Shown here piece after piece: positions 55,650-64,000 of a stretch of 64,000 nt of DNA (the stretch's first letter is position 1; each line of letters opens with the position of its first letter). Origin of the DNA: Cristatella mucedo (Eukaryota > Bryozoa > Phylactolaemata > Cristatellidae); contig WPIO01000042.1 in the NCBI GenBank assembly GCA_009760855.2, positions 950,501 to 1,014,500 of the forward strand, given 5' to 3'. Both the position numbers and the translations under genes were made by a program. A model generated the notes under the pieces. That model saw nothing but the letters and a program-made list of their open reading frames with translations. It did no database searches and was not told the origin of the DNA.

Positions 55650-56144
55650 CAGTGGCGATAAGCATCGCTGCGTGACCTCATAGCCTGAGAATAGCTGGAG
55701 AATCCATGTTGTAATACAAAGCCTCTTCCTCCCTTTCGAGCTTGCAATAATCGCGGCGATCGCAAGAGCAAAACCAAGACGCTCGCTGTATCGCTCGTGA
55801 GAAGTTGGAGGTCAGGTGCGTAAGGAAAATCTACGGCAGCTTGAGCAGGGGGGCTTTGACTTTCGTCGTCGACGCATGATGACGTCGACGCTGCGATGAG
55901 AGCGGAAGCGAAGGCCGCAGAAGGCCGCACCCGCTGCTAGTTTGGCTATCAAAGCGGTCTCGGCATGGGGTAAATCTTCGCCTGGTTCCGTGTCGAAGCT
56001 GTAACCAGTTTCATTGGGCAAGGGCTGGTATACAATTTCTATATTAACAGTATAACCAGAGAAACTCGTCTGATTAACCTGGCTGCAATCTTCGGAACTG
56101 TATTTTTCAGGATCAGTATTCCGAAACGGTATTAAAGATTGCAC
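55650..56144 (-). pseudogene. Broken paralog of the 15 kb surface-protein gene
   Basis: On the minus strand 56144-55860 encodes Asp-Cys-Ser-Gln-Val-Asn-Gln-Thr-Ser-Phe-Ser-Gly-Tyr-Thr-Val, then Gln-Pro-Leu-Pro-Asn, Ala-Glu-Thr-Ala-Leu-Ile and a run of four Arg plus Lys-Ser. Residue by residue this follows the region from residue 281 to about 360 of the protein encoded at 15038-16285, including the membrane-segment start. Near 55930 the homology changes to the second frame (Ala-Phe-Ala-Ser-Ala-Leu-Ile) and further on to Pro-Asp-Leu-Gln-Leu-Leu. At least two frameshifts are present. Only the membrane-proximal and cytoplasmic part survives; the ectodomain is missing, with an L2 fragment at the break. 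Confidence 0.75.
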
Positions 56145-56147
56145 TTT

Positions 56148-56445
56148 CTAATATGCTCCAAAATGCATTCCTGTGATTTGTCCTTTATGTGCTTCTGTGT
56201 GCTGACATTATGCATGCTGCCACTGGCCACACTTGCATGCTGACTCTGTGTATGTCACCTCTAAACATATTATCTTTAATGAAATCGAATGTAGTTCTTG
56301 TTATTTATTTAGCATGCTGCTACTAACCACGCCATCGTGCTTCCTTTGTCGCAAATGTAAAGCACCTAGAAAGAGATTGAGTTCTCTGAATGTGCCTATC
56401 AAGTGTTTTATTATTAGTATTACTATTATTATTATTATTCCTCCT
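56148..56445 (+). repeat. L2-type LINE 3' end
   Basis: Contains 'cctgtgatttgtcctttatg', 'acttgcatgctgactctgtg', and the terminal unit 'aaagcacctagaaagagatt', then TTATTATTATTATTATT. It abuts the truncation point of the pseudogene at 56144 and so probably caused or accompanied its loss of the 5' part. Confidence 0.85.
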
Positions 56446-56451
56446 TCCAAA

Positions 56452-56660
56452 AATTGGACACCGTCTTTCTGAATGTCGGCGTGGCTGCAGTACTACCCTT
56501 AGATTAAGCAGAAGTTACCTTTGCCATAGTCAGCGAACTTTAAAGATCAAGCCTTCTACATTCAAATGACAACAACTTTGACTCTGGTCTTCATTCCTCA
56601 CACAAATAAACGCGCTACACTGCAATACAGCTCTCGTTTCCATAACCGACGTTTCGGTGA
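56452..56660 (-). promoter_or_regulatory. Duplicate of the receptor gene's upstream region
   Basis: It aligns along its length with 63797-64000, just upstream of the leucine-rich-repeat receptor gene. Shared blocks include 'gcaatacagctctcgtttcca' against 'gcaatacagctctcatttcca', and 'gaactttaaagat' against 'agctctttaaagat'. On the minus strand it lies upstream of the pseudogene at 56144. It is therefore a candidate shared promoter or 5' leader. Confidence 0.6.
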
Positions 56661-57172
56661 TTGGTCCCGGCACTCGGCAATGCATAACGTGGGATCTTGA
56701 GATAAAGGAAGAATTTGATCGGTTTATTGGCGTACTATTAGTATGTTGGCAGAGACTATTGTGTTATCGCAGCTACAGTCGATATATGGCCAAGACGTGT
56801 TTATGTCCCAGCGGAGTTAATTTCGCTGCAACTTTTTTCGGCCATCCCAGTCTATCGGTAAGGGCTTATGAGGGAGAGTCACACCCTACAGATGGGAGTT
56901 TGGGAGTTATATTGGCAACGGAGGAGACGACGGCTGAGTTCTTGAGGGGGGTCGGCAACCATGACAATACTAGGCTATCTGAGCCCTCGCACTTATGGCT
57001 TCATGAAAGTTTTATTTTTATTTGCAGATTATCGCAAACAGTAGTCCAAGTTTACTTACGGAATTCCGAGCGATTGCCCTTGAGCGTTCTCAAGCCATGG
57101 CCTCCAGCAGCCGGGACCAGCCAGTCTTGCATCAGTTTTGAAACTGCTGTACATCTTCTATTTCAGAAATAA
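56657..57172 (+). other. Open frame of 171 codons, unassigned
   Basis: Begins Met-Ile-Gly-Pro-Gly-Thr-Arg and ends at TAA 57170-57172. Composition is not low-complexity, but I see no domain, signal peptide or splice context. It lies next to a duplicated promoter-like segment that faces the other way. It may be chance. Confidence 0.2.
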
Positions 57173-58598
57173 TCTTTAAGCAACGCAGCTTTGATTTTAC
57201 ATTACAGAGACTTGTTACCTGGTTTACCCACTACAGTGCACATGCCCTTTACAATACTGTTTCCTTACGTGGCACGGACCACCAAAGCTCTATCAATTTT
57301 GCGTCAGCACGATCGGGTAAAAGCTGGTGAATAATATTGGTACACTGCTTTTATATAACTTGCAATAAAAAAAACCGCATTTTTGCTGCGCCTATTAGTA
57401 AATAGTAGCTGTATTGCTGTACGAAAATGCCAAGCGGTAAGGACCATTTGTAGCCATTGTATAAAAAAGTGCTTATGCACCTTGCATGATATTTAGTAGG
57501 TAAACGCAGAACAGCGTTTTCTCTCATGTGGGGTCAAAACTGAAATGTGTGTATCTATTGCTGCAACAGAGCTATTTAGGGAAGCTGCATTGCCCGAATT
57601 ACCGAAAGCCGTAAAATCAAAACGACCAAGCGAAATGACATGTAATTCGGTCGGGTATTCCTAGAGCACTATCATCTGTAATTAAGAATAAAAATTCCAC
57701 CTTCATCAATGTACTGTGGAAATTACAGTGGTAGTTCCTTTTGAATATTTTTGGGTGCTCACTGGGCCGGACCATTAAGGGTCATAGCATGAGAACTTAA
57801 AAGCGAAAATGCACCTGATTCAGTGGTAAATCCGCAATTTACTGAACCTTTGTGGGTAAAGCTGCAATGTAATTCTCTATCATTAAAAATCAAGACCCCA
57901 CTTGTGCGAAGCTTCTTGTTGAGATGGCAGCTGTTTGGAATTTATATTGTTATGGGCAGCCATTTCGGCAGGTCCATTTGAGGACATAGCTTAAAACCTC
58001 GATTGGTCAATCTCTATGGCATTATGCTGATCTAACTGCTTACGTTTATCTATACTGTGGAATCAAAATCACAGTTTCTCTAAGATTTTATGGAAATAAG
58101 AATCGTAATGCCCTAAGAACGGCGTGCAAAATAGCCGGCCGGCTCTTGCAGTTAAAGGCGTAAGCACAATAACACCGGTTCGAAATCGTATAAATTTTGG
58201 TCAGTAAATCAGTAACACCACACTGTATGATTTGGAGTCAAAATTACAATTTTCTTATTTCTAATTTGGAACTAGTATCTTTATTGCCAAATCCTAGTGT
58301 ATCGCAGCCGTTAGTGTTACCCATCGTCATAACTCTTGGGGAATTATACATAACCATGGTGCTGCATGCAGATTGGAGCCATCAGCTAGAATTTAGTACA
58401 CCTTCAATTTTTTTCTTTTGTGTTCGACCATGTGACTGGTACAAGCATACTAGTGCTTCAGCCCGATCAGTCTGTCATATCAGAACTGTTCGGATAAGAT
58501 TTTCTCAATGCTGAGGCATCTTCACTTTATTCAGTTTTATTTTAGAATACCGATATCGTGGTGACCACTGAATTAAATTAAATACTAGCTGATTTAAC
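57173..58598. other. Degenerate internally repeated stretch
   Basis: No gene seen. Short blocks resemble each other at intervals of 200-320 bp: 'gcggtaaggaccatttgtagcc' (57435), 'gccggaccattaagggtcat' (57763) and 'ggcaggtccatttgaggaca' (57967), each preceded by an AAAT(T/C)ACA-type word. This suggests an old tandem repeat. Confidence 0.35.
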
Positions 58599-58599
58599 A

Positions 58600-58762
58600 G
58601 CCTCTTGCATATAGTGACAGAAGAGCCTTTAAGGCTATCACCACCGCTTGCAGTAGCGATAAAGGATTGCCAACCGCAGGACTCGAACCCACGACATCGG
58701 GACTGAGGCCGTGAAAAGCAACCACTTTATCTAGTGCGCCACCACCGCTCACTAGCAAAGTG
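58600..58762 (-). repeat. tRNA-derived SINE, second family, copy 2
   Basis: On the minus strand 'tggcgcactagataaagtgg' lies in A-box position and 'gggttcgagtcctgc' (rc of 58676-58690) is an excellent B-box, followed by the body shared with 46850-47062. The tRNA head is better preserved here. Folding as a genuine tRNA is unlikely because the acceptor stem does not close. Confidence 0.65.
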
Positions 58763-59320
58763 AACGAGAATTCTCGCCGTTGCCACTGTTATGCCGATGA
58801 CACAAATATGTCTATTTCCTGTATTCTGGCTTGCTTGTAGAACGGCCTGCACTGGTTTTACCAAGGTTTTCTTTAGTTATTGCAAAGAGTATTTGACGCA
58901 GTTAAACTCAGATCTCTGACCCACTTTCGATGGATAGCTTAAGGATCTTAAAGCCTTGAAACATCCACTACTCATTCTCCTCATAATGCTTGTATGCTAC
59001 TTTTCCTATTGCTTTACGTTAGCTTTGTTACTCGAATAGAGAAACTGTTATAAGCACTTTGTTCAATACAATCCTGTGATGTCTAATAACTGTTTCAATT
59101 TTAACAAGCCATTTGTATTGTATCCTCAGAGGATCTGATCTCTTTCTACGCACTTGGCATAGGCTGAAAAAAGAAGCAGTACCCTTATCAAATGCTATGA
59201 GAAACAGGTGCTTTTTTGGCTTCCTTTTGTGTACCACCGAGTCAGTAGGTGTAATAAGGAAGACAGGGTGGTCACACTGCGTTTGCCCACAACGATTAAC
59301 CTGTTTCTATTAACATAGAA
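58763..59320. other. Unassigned host sequence
   Basis: About 560 bp, no recognised content. Confidence 0.35.
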
Positions 59321-59329
59321 CATAACGAA

Positions 59330-59965
59330 GAAGCTTATTGATATTCGAGGACTGATTTCATTGATACATGAACCAAGTTTAGTTACGAGGTTCGGATTCA
59401 CTCCAAAGCCGGTAAGAATCACAGCATAGATTCAGTTGCGTGTCATTGGCGAAGAAATGAAAGCATAGACTTCACTGGGCGATTACTTTTGCGAAGGGGA
59501 GAGTATAAACTCTAAAAAAAAGAGGTACAGTTGCTAAGGACAACGACTATACTATAAATATAAATCCCTTTTGTACCCAGTAGCTCAGTGGCTCCTCGAG
59601 TGATTAGTGCTGTTGGCATTAATGCTTGAGATTATTCAGCCGAGAATGAACCTAAGCGATTGCAAGTGTAATAGCAGTAATGCCCAGGATATTTGAGGTT
59701 AGTTAGAGAAGAACTTGATAATTAATAATTCCAAACACTCCTGAAATATCAAGCAAAATGAGCAGAGCAACTTTACTTACACCGTAATCCATTATGACTA
59801 CTTGCATAGCAAACTCTCAAATAAGTTCGGGATACTTCATGAGCAACAGTCAGTATCCATTAGAAATTGGACTCGCTGTGGTCGTATCTGCGTGAAACAT
59901 TATCTTCTGATAGCTGCAAACAGCTTGTCAGGAAGCTAGTTGAATGCCCATTGTTAGAGGACATT
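59330..59965 (-). repeat. Old L2-type LINE RT fragment, minus strand
   Basis: Matches the RT region of the minus-strand copy at 21180-21560 with strong divergence: 'gaggggagagtataaactct' against 'aaggagagtataaaccat', and 'tcctgaaatatcaagcaaaa' against 'tccgaaatatcaagcaaaa'. No open frame remains. Confidence 0.65.
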
Positions 59966-60214
59966 TTAGCCTATGAATCCAACTTGCCCATTATGGTGGA
60001 GCGTTGAGCCAGGAAGCAGTCAAGCATTGGATTCAGTAGCACGTTTTGCCGCTGCAGACCTGTCTGTTCGCGCCACAGAAATACTGGCAGCAGTGAGCTC
60101 AGATGCCTCCTATAACAAACAATTCATACGTAGCGTGTGTCGAGGAAAACTGAGGTTGAAGAGCAGCCACAGCAACAGCTGCTGAAGCAGTAGCACCTGA
60201 ATGGACAGCTGCTG

Positions 60215-60545
60215 CTGATAATGATAATAATAATAATAATGCACTTGATAAAGCGCCCTCAGAGAACTCAATCTCTTACTAAGTGCTTTACATTTGCTGC
60301 AACGGGAAGCGCAATTGAATGGTGATTAATATGCTTGATAAACAACATAAATAACCTGGTTAGAGGTGACATGTACATGGTCAGCGTGCAAGTGTGGTTA
60401 GTGGCAGCATGCAGTGTCAGCACGCATAAGCACATGAAGGCAGAAACACATGGAACCACTAAATGCTGTCCTAAATAGGTGTGCTTTTAAGTTCTTTTTA
60501 AATGTGGTCAAGTCAGGGGATGTTCTGGCGCAAGTCGGGACTGTG
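60215..60545 (-). repeat. L2-type LINE 3' end, minus strand
   Basis: An AATAAT run, then 'gcacttgataaagcgccctc' and 'agagaactcaatctcttact', the 'ggtcagcgtgca' and 'gcatgcagtgtcagcacgc' blocks, and a break at 'cgcaagtcggga' where a GATA repeat (60547-60572) begins. Confidence 0.9.
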
Positions 60546-60572
60546 AGATAGATAGATATATAGATAGATAGA

Positions 60573-61064
60573 GTTCGTAAAACCAATGGTGAACACGCAA
60601 CCGTTGTCAAACTAAAAACTGTGACCGAGCATTTATGCTTTTGCATATCATTGCGTGCAAGAACGGTTGCAGTTGATACAGCAAACATTGCAATCTGCAG
60701 GTGGAGGCTAATTTGTACAAGCTTAAACACTCTATCCTCAGCAAGTGTGGCACTATATCCTAAACGATCTAGTGGCTTAGCTGACTGCTACAACCTTGCA
60801 GTGGTTAAATAATAACCTAGCGATTACTTTCTGCTCTAACAACATTGTAATGAACTTGAAAGTGTTTAATTTGGTTCTGAATAACACAGACGGCAGTCGG
60901 AACAGATTTATATTACAGCTGAAATCTGCTAACAACAAAGTAACAACGCCATCTCCATTACGAGTAATCCAGAATTGTATGAAAGACGGTGCAGCATCTG
61001 AGCAAATCAGGTAGCCAACGTGCTACACCTCGTTTCTCATCATAATTCGACTGCACTGACCTTG
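60573..61064. other. 3' flank of the receptor gene
   Basis: About 490 bp downstream of the receptor stop on the minus strand. AT-rich with ATTAAA-like words but no clear AATAAA. Probably 3' untranslated sequence. Confidence 0.35.
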
Positions 61065-63650
61065 TTATAGATAAACTCGTCGCAGCACAGAAGGCTGCTG
61101 CAATGTCAATCTCTGATTGTATATCACGTCCGAGTTAACTTTCTGGTGCTCAAAAAGTAAGCCATCCCTTGTCGACGTATCTCCTACTTGGCTTTCACTG
61201 GCCTGTGGCGAAGTCAGTAACTGACTTCGCAAGTTAGTTGCCGTTGACATAGGCTGGTGGTCTGAGGCTCGTGCATGTAACACTTGCAATCCACTTACTT
61301 CCGTTACATTTATGTCAGAAGATGTTGCCGTAGTTGGTGCAGAAGGTAGAACATCAGAGTGGGCGTCATACAATTGATTACCGAGTACCAGGTTATAGCC
61401 CAGTGAATTTCGAAGTCCTTGCAGCCTTTTCCTACAGAAGCAAAATAGAGAAACCGCCAGGCAGAAGACGGCTGCAAATGCCGCCAGCGTCACTGAAAGG
61501 TAAGTGACCATAGGTTCCAAAGTTTCTGGCTCGGTCGGACTCTGCTGGTGCGTCAAGAGATTTTCCAGAGGCGCCCGGTAATGTTGCACAGAACAGTCTC
61601 TCTGAAAATGCTTTCGTCCTTCAAAGGCTGTCACACATAGCATGTAATCCGCAGACTTGTTATCCAGGACTTTTGTGCGAAACACATTGCCTGTGAAAAC
61701 TTCCTGCTTATCGACCAGCCTTCTACCGGACTGGAGCTCAATAAGCTCGACAATCGCAGAGGCACCTGTTGCAGAAGCTGACGTCGTCCACGACCCGTGG
61801 AGAAAAGTGCCGTTTGCTGACAAGGTTACCACGAGGCTGCCGCAAGAATTGCTCAAGTTGTTGCTTGTGTAGCAAAAAGGCGATGGCACGACGGTCATAA
61901 TGCTTTTTCCCAGCATCGAAAGTGGGGTCGTGCAATATGGAGACGGCACAGCACTCGCATTTGTTGTCCGCAAGCTCCGGATAAAGTCTCGCAGCGGCAC
62001 ACTTTCACAACCACAGTCAAGCGGATTGTTGTCAATCACCACAATTCCACCAGCCAAAAGGCTACTGAGCACACATGGGTTCAAGTAAGCTAAAGCATTA
62101 CCTGACAGCCAGATCTGCTTAAGATGCTGGAGGCCTGTAAAAGCCTTCGCCTGAATGTAGCTGAGCCGGTTGTTTCGCAGGTCGAGCTCCTCGAGATTTG
62201 AAGCAAAAGCAAAGGTAACGTCGCCGATTCTGTTCAGCCTATTTCCGGACATGTCCAGCTTGTGGAGATTTGGCAAGTAACCGGTGCTCAGATTGCAGCC
62301 AGTGTTACCCTGTGCTGGTGAAGGTAGTGAGCTAATGTTGTTACCAGCTACCGACAGCCTGATGAGCTTTGGAAGGCTGAGGCCACACAAGAACAAGAGG
62401 TCAGAGATACTGTTGTTGCTGACATCCAACTCTTCCAGGTTGATAAGGCCATGTAAGCGAACTGAAGCAAGTCGATTTGATGCCAGCATCAGTAGACGTA
62501 CCTTTTGTCCTAGAAAATCTATATGTTGAGAATCAAAGGTCGTGAGGTGGTTTCCATCCAAGAAAATTTCTCGATTGTCTTGATTCCTTGAATGGTCACT
62601 CGAAGGCAAGCAACTCACATAAATAGAGGAAATTCGATTGCAGCTAAGTCTAAGTTCCCGAATCGTAAGCAATGGACACAGGTCGACAGAGACGAAGTAA
62701 TTACTGCTCATGTCCAGCACGTCGAGTCGGCTGAGTCTTGAAATCCAGGCCATATCATTGTCATGATTACTAGTCAGGCGATTTCCTGCCATGTACAGAT
62801 GCTCCAGTTGGTAGACGTGGTTCATAGCTTCTCTTCCGATCCACTCGATTCTGTTTCCTGTGAGGTTCAGCGATTTCACGTCAGGAAAATTCAAGCAGTC
62901 ACCAGTCAGGTTGCCTATCCTATTTTGATCCAAGCGAATAACTTTAGCTGATAGAACTGGACTCATACGGCAAACATTGTCGATCAGATTGTCACTCAAA
63001 TCAAGTGTATGCAAACACTCAAACTCGCGAAAAAGTGTGCCTTGATTTTTCAAAGTCTTCATCTTGTTGCCGCTCAGATCAAGGTGCATCAATCTCGACT
63101 TGAGGCCACTGAACGGTACGGCTGATAATTCCATTATCATGTTATTAGACAAATCAATAGTCAACTTTACTTCTTGTAAATGTATAGCATAGGCTAATGG
63201 CTGGAAGCAACCTGTAAACAGACTTTCAATCAAATTACCACTCAAGTTGATGGTGCAATTCATTGGGTCCTCTTGGAGGTAGTAATTCCCCAGGTGATCA
63301 TCGGAGTTAGAGTCATAGGTCCAGCCATCGCTACAGGGTAAAGAGGAAAAGTTTAGGTTGTTGCACAGTAGACTCACGGTTCGGTCATTTTGGTCACATT
63401 CGCACCGGCGGATATACTCATTCGACAGCACCGGTTCCATAAACATCTTGAGATTTCGACAATTGTTCGTTTTATCTCCATCTGAGAGCGTCAGCAAAGC
63501 ACCAAATATCAAGGCGATGTAAATCAAATGCACGAACTGATACCCAAAAAATCGATAGTTGCTCTGGAATCGTTCGGTGGCTGTCGACCAAGCGGTCGCA
63601 CGGTCCGATCGATCGCAAAGCAGAGTCGTCTGGCTGTTATGCACCGTCAT
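61065..63650 (-). CDS. Leucine-rich-repeat/FN3-like transmembrane receptor
   Basis: An intact 861-codon frame from ATG 63650 to TAA 61065. A hydrophobic signal (residues about 37-55) follows a 36-residue lead. Then come a Cys-rich N-cap (64-106), about 14 leucine-rich repeats of the Leu-x-x-Leu-x-Leu-x-x-Asn type (about 130-530), a C-cap with Asn-Asn-Pro-Leu-Asp-Cys-Gly-Cys (541-548) and later Cys residues, a fibronectin-III-like domain (about 605-690, Tyr-Met-Leu-Cys-Val-Thr-Ala), a membrane helix (715-738) with a Cys/Arg/Lys stop-transfer, and a 120-residue tail with Tyr motifs. The combination fits animal adhesion or recognition receptors. There is no TIR domain, so it is not a Toll receptor. 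The start is chosen because a strong acceptor ('tgttttcttttgcag', ending near 63665) sits just upstream, so the longer frame to 63734 would cross an intron end. Ligand and role are unknown. Confidence 0.88.
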   Translation of the reverse strand: MTVHNSQTTLLCDRSDRATAWSTATERFQSNYRFFGYQFVHLIYIALIFGALLTLSDGDKTNNCRNLKMFMEPVLSNEYIRRCECDQNDRTVSLLCNNLNFSSLPCSDGWTYDSNSDDHLGNYYLQEDPMNCTINLSGNLIESLFTGCFQPLAYAIHLQEVKLTIDLSNNMIMELSAVPFSGLKSRLMHLDLSGNKMKTLKNQGTLFREFECLHTLDLSDNLIDNVCRMSPVLSAKVIRLDQNRIGNLTGDCLNFPDVKSLNLTGNRIEWIGREAMNHVYQLEHLYMAGNRLTSNHDNDMAWISRLSRLDVLDMSSNYFVSVDLCPLLTIRELRLSCNRISSIYVSCLPSSDHSRNQDNREIFLDGNHLTTFDSQHIDFLGQKVRLLMLASNRLASVRLHGLINLEELDVSNNSISDLLFLCGLSLPKLIRLSVAGNNISSLPSPAQGNTGCNLSTGYLPNLHKLDMSGNRLNRIGDVTFAFASNLEELDLRNNRLSYIQAKAFTGLQHLKQIWLSGNALAYLNPCVLSSLLAGGIVVIDNNPLDCGCESVPLRDFIRSLRTTNASAVPSPYCTTPLSMLGKSIMTVVPSPFCYTSNNLSNSCGSLVVTLSANGTFLHGSWTTSASATGASAIVELIELQSGRRLVDKQEVFTGNVFRTKVLDNKSADYMLCVTAFEGRKHFQRDCSVQHYRAPLENLLTHQQSPTEPETLEPMVTYLSVTLAAFAAVFCLAVSLFCFCRKRLQGLRNSLGYNLVLGNQLYDAHSDVLPSAPTTATSSDINVTEVSGLQVLHARASDHQPMSTATNLRSQLLTSPQASESQVGDTSTRDGLLFEHQKVNSDVIYNQRLTLQQPSVLRRVYL

Positions 63651-63663
63651 TCTCCGATAGCCT

Positions 63664-63680
63664 GCAAAAGAAAACAGCCT
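63664..63680 (-). other. 3' splice site in the receptor 5' leader
   Basis: On the minus strand the tract 'tgttttcttttgcag' precedes the segment holding ATG 63650. This implies an intron in the 5' untranslated region, with the first exon probably in the 63797-64000 region or beyond. Confidence 0.6.
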
Positions 63681-63796
63681 GTATAATTTAGCGGCTGTGC
63701 GGCAAACAGTAGCTGTAACATTAGCAACAAACACGGCACTGCTTAATCATTGCTGCAAAGGGGCTGGTTATCTGCGTCTAGTACGCATCCCTCATT

Positions 63797-64000
63797 ACGT
63801 AAAATGGTCTTTTGAATGTTCGCGTGGCCGTAGTACAGCCACTAGATTCAGCTTGAGTTGCCTTCGCCTCAGTAAAGCTCTTTAAAGATAACGCCTGCCG
63901 AAGTCAAAGGCGACAAATTTTACCTCGGTCGTCATCCGAGCTGAAAAACACTGTGCTCCGCGGCAATACAGCTCTCATTTCCACGGTCAACGTTGCAGCG
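63797..64000 (-). promoter_or_regulatory. Upstream region of the receptor gene, duplicated
   Basis: The counterpart of 56452-56660. Conservation between the two copies is patchy but extends over about 200 bp. The best block ('ggcaatacagctctcatttcca' region, 63961-63983) may contain the transcription start or an untranslated leader exon. The window ends inside it. Confidence 0.5.

Noticed and set aside
56657-57172. 171-codon frame as a real gene
   Set aside because: No motif, splice site or family resemblance could be shown; kept only as an unassigned frame with low confidence.
58640-58745. Functional tRNA gene on the minus strand
   Set aside because: The B-box is good, but acceptor-stem pairing is poor and the body is shared with another locus, which fits a SINE.
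63651-63734. N-terminal extension of the receptor by 28 codons
   Set aside because: The extension starts with GTG and crosses a strong 3' splice-site tract, so it is probably intron.

Overview
This window reads as the nuclear genome of an invertebrate animal, with an endogenised DNA-virus-like element in its middle. The evidence for an animal is a leucine-rich-repeat/fibronectin-like single-pass receptor, a second single-pass surface protein, intron acceptor sites, L2/CR1-type LINEs, tRNA-derived SINEs, hAT transposons and long microsatellites. The species cannot be named from the sequence.

Layout. 0-13 kb is a graveyard of transposons: several degenerate L2 LINE pieces, two decayed hAT transposase copies (about 5.0-6.5 and 7.95-11.45 kb, the second split by an L2 LINE at 9.0-10.5 kb) and a tRNA-derived SINE with an L2-like tail. 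At 15.04-16.29 kb lies an intact 415-residue type I membrane protein of unknown family. From 16.5 to 26.4 kb there are more LINEs on the minus strand, possible host exons (22.6 and 23.2 kb) and a 0.5 kb microsatellite complex (25 kb). Two more possible exons and a poly(A) signal sit at 26.6-27.17 kb.

From 27.29 to about 41.76 kb composition drops abruptly to AT-rich, closely packed genes. This is a Polinton/adintovirus-like element: family-B protein-primed DNA polymerase (37.8-41.8 kb), HerA/FtsK-type packaging ATPase, adenain-like cysteine protease, a minor-capsid-like protein carrying a phospholipase A2-like segment, an HNH-AP2 nuclease, a long repetitive fibre-like locus, three tandem small paralogs and several unassigned small genes. 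Many starts follow a TATATAG-type motif and several gene pairs diverge from 10-50 bp spacers. Most genes carry in-frame stops and frameshifts, and an L2 LINE with a 7-bp target duplication sits inside the fibre locus. The element is therefore a resident, decaying germline copy. I found no integrase, double-jelly-roll capsid gene or terminal inverted repeats, so it may be incomplete.

From 42 to 60.5 kb sequence is again host-like: L2 and SINE fragments, a perfect 18-bp hairpin (47.85 kb), and at 55.65-56.14 kb a broken paralog of the 15 kb gene. About 300 bp from this paralog is a 200-bp segment that also occurs just upstream of the receptor gene. The receptor (61.07-63.65 kb, minus strand) closes the window. 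It has a signal anchor, about 14 leucine-rich repeats, a cysteine-rich C-cap, a fibronectin-like domain, one membrane segment and a 120-residue tail.
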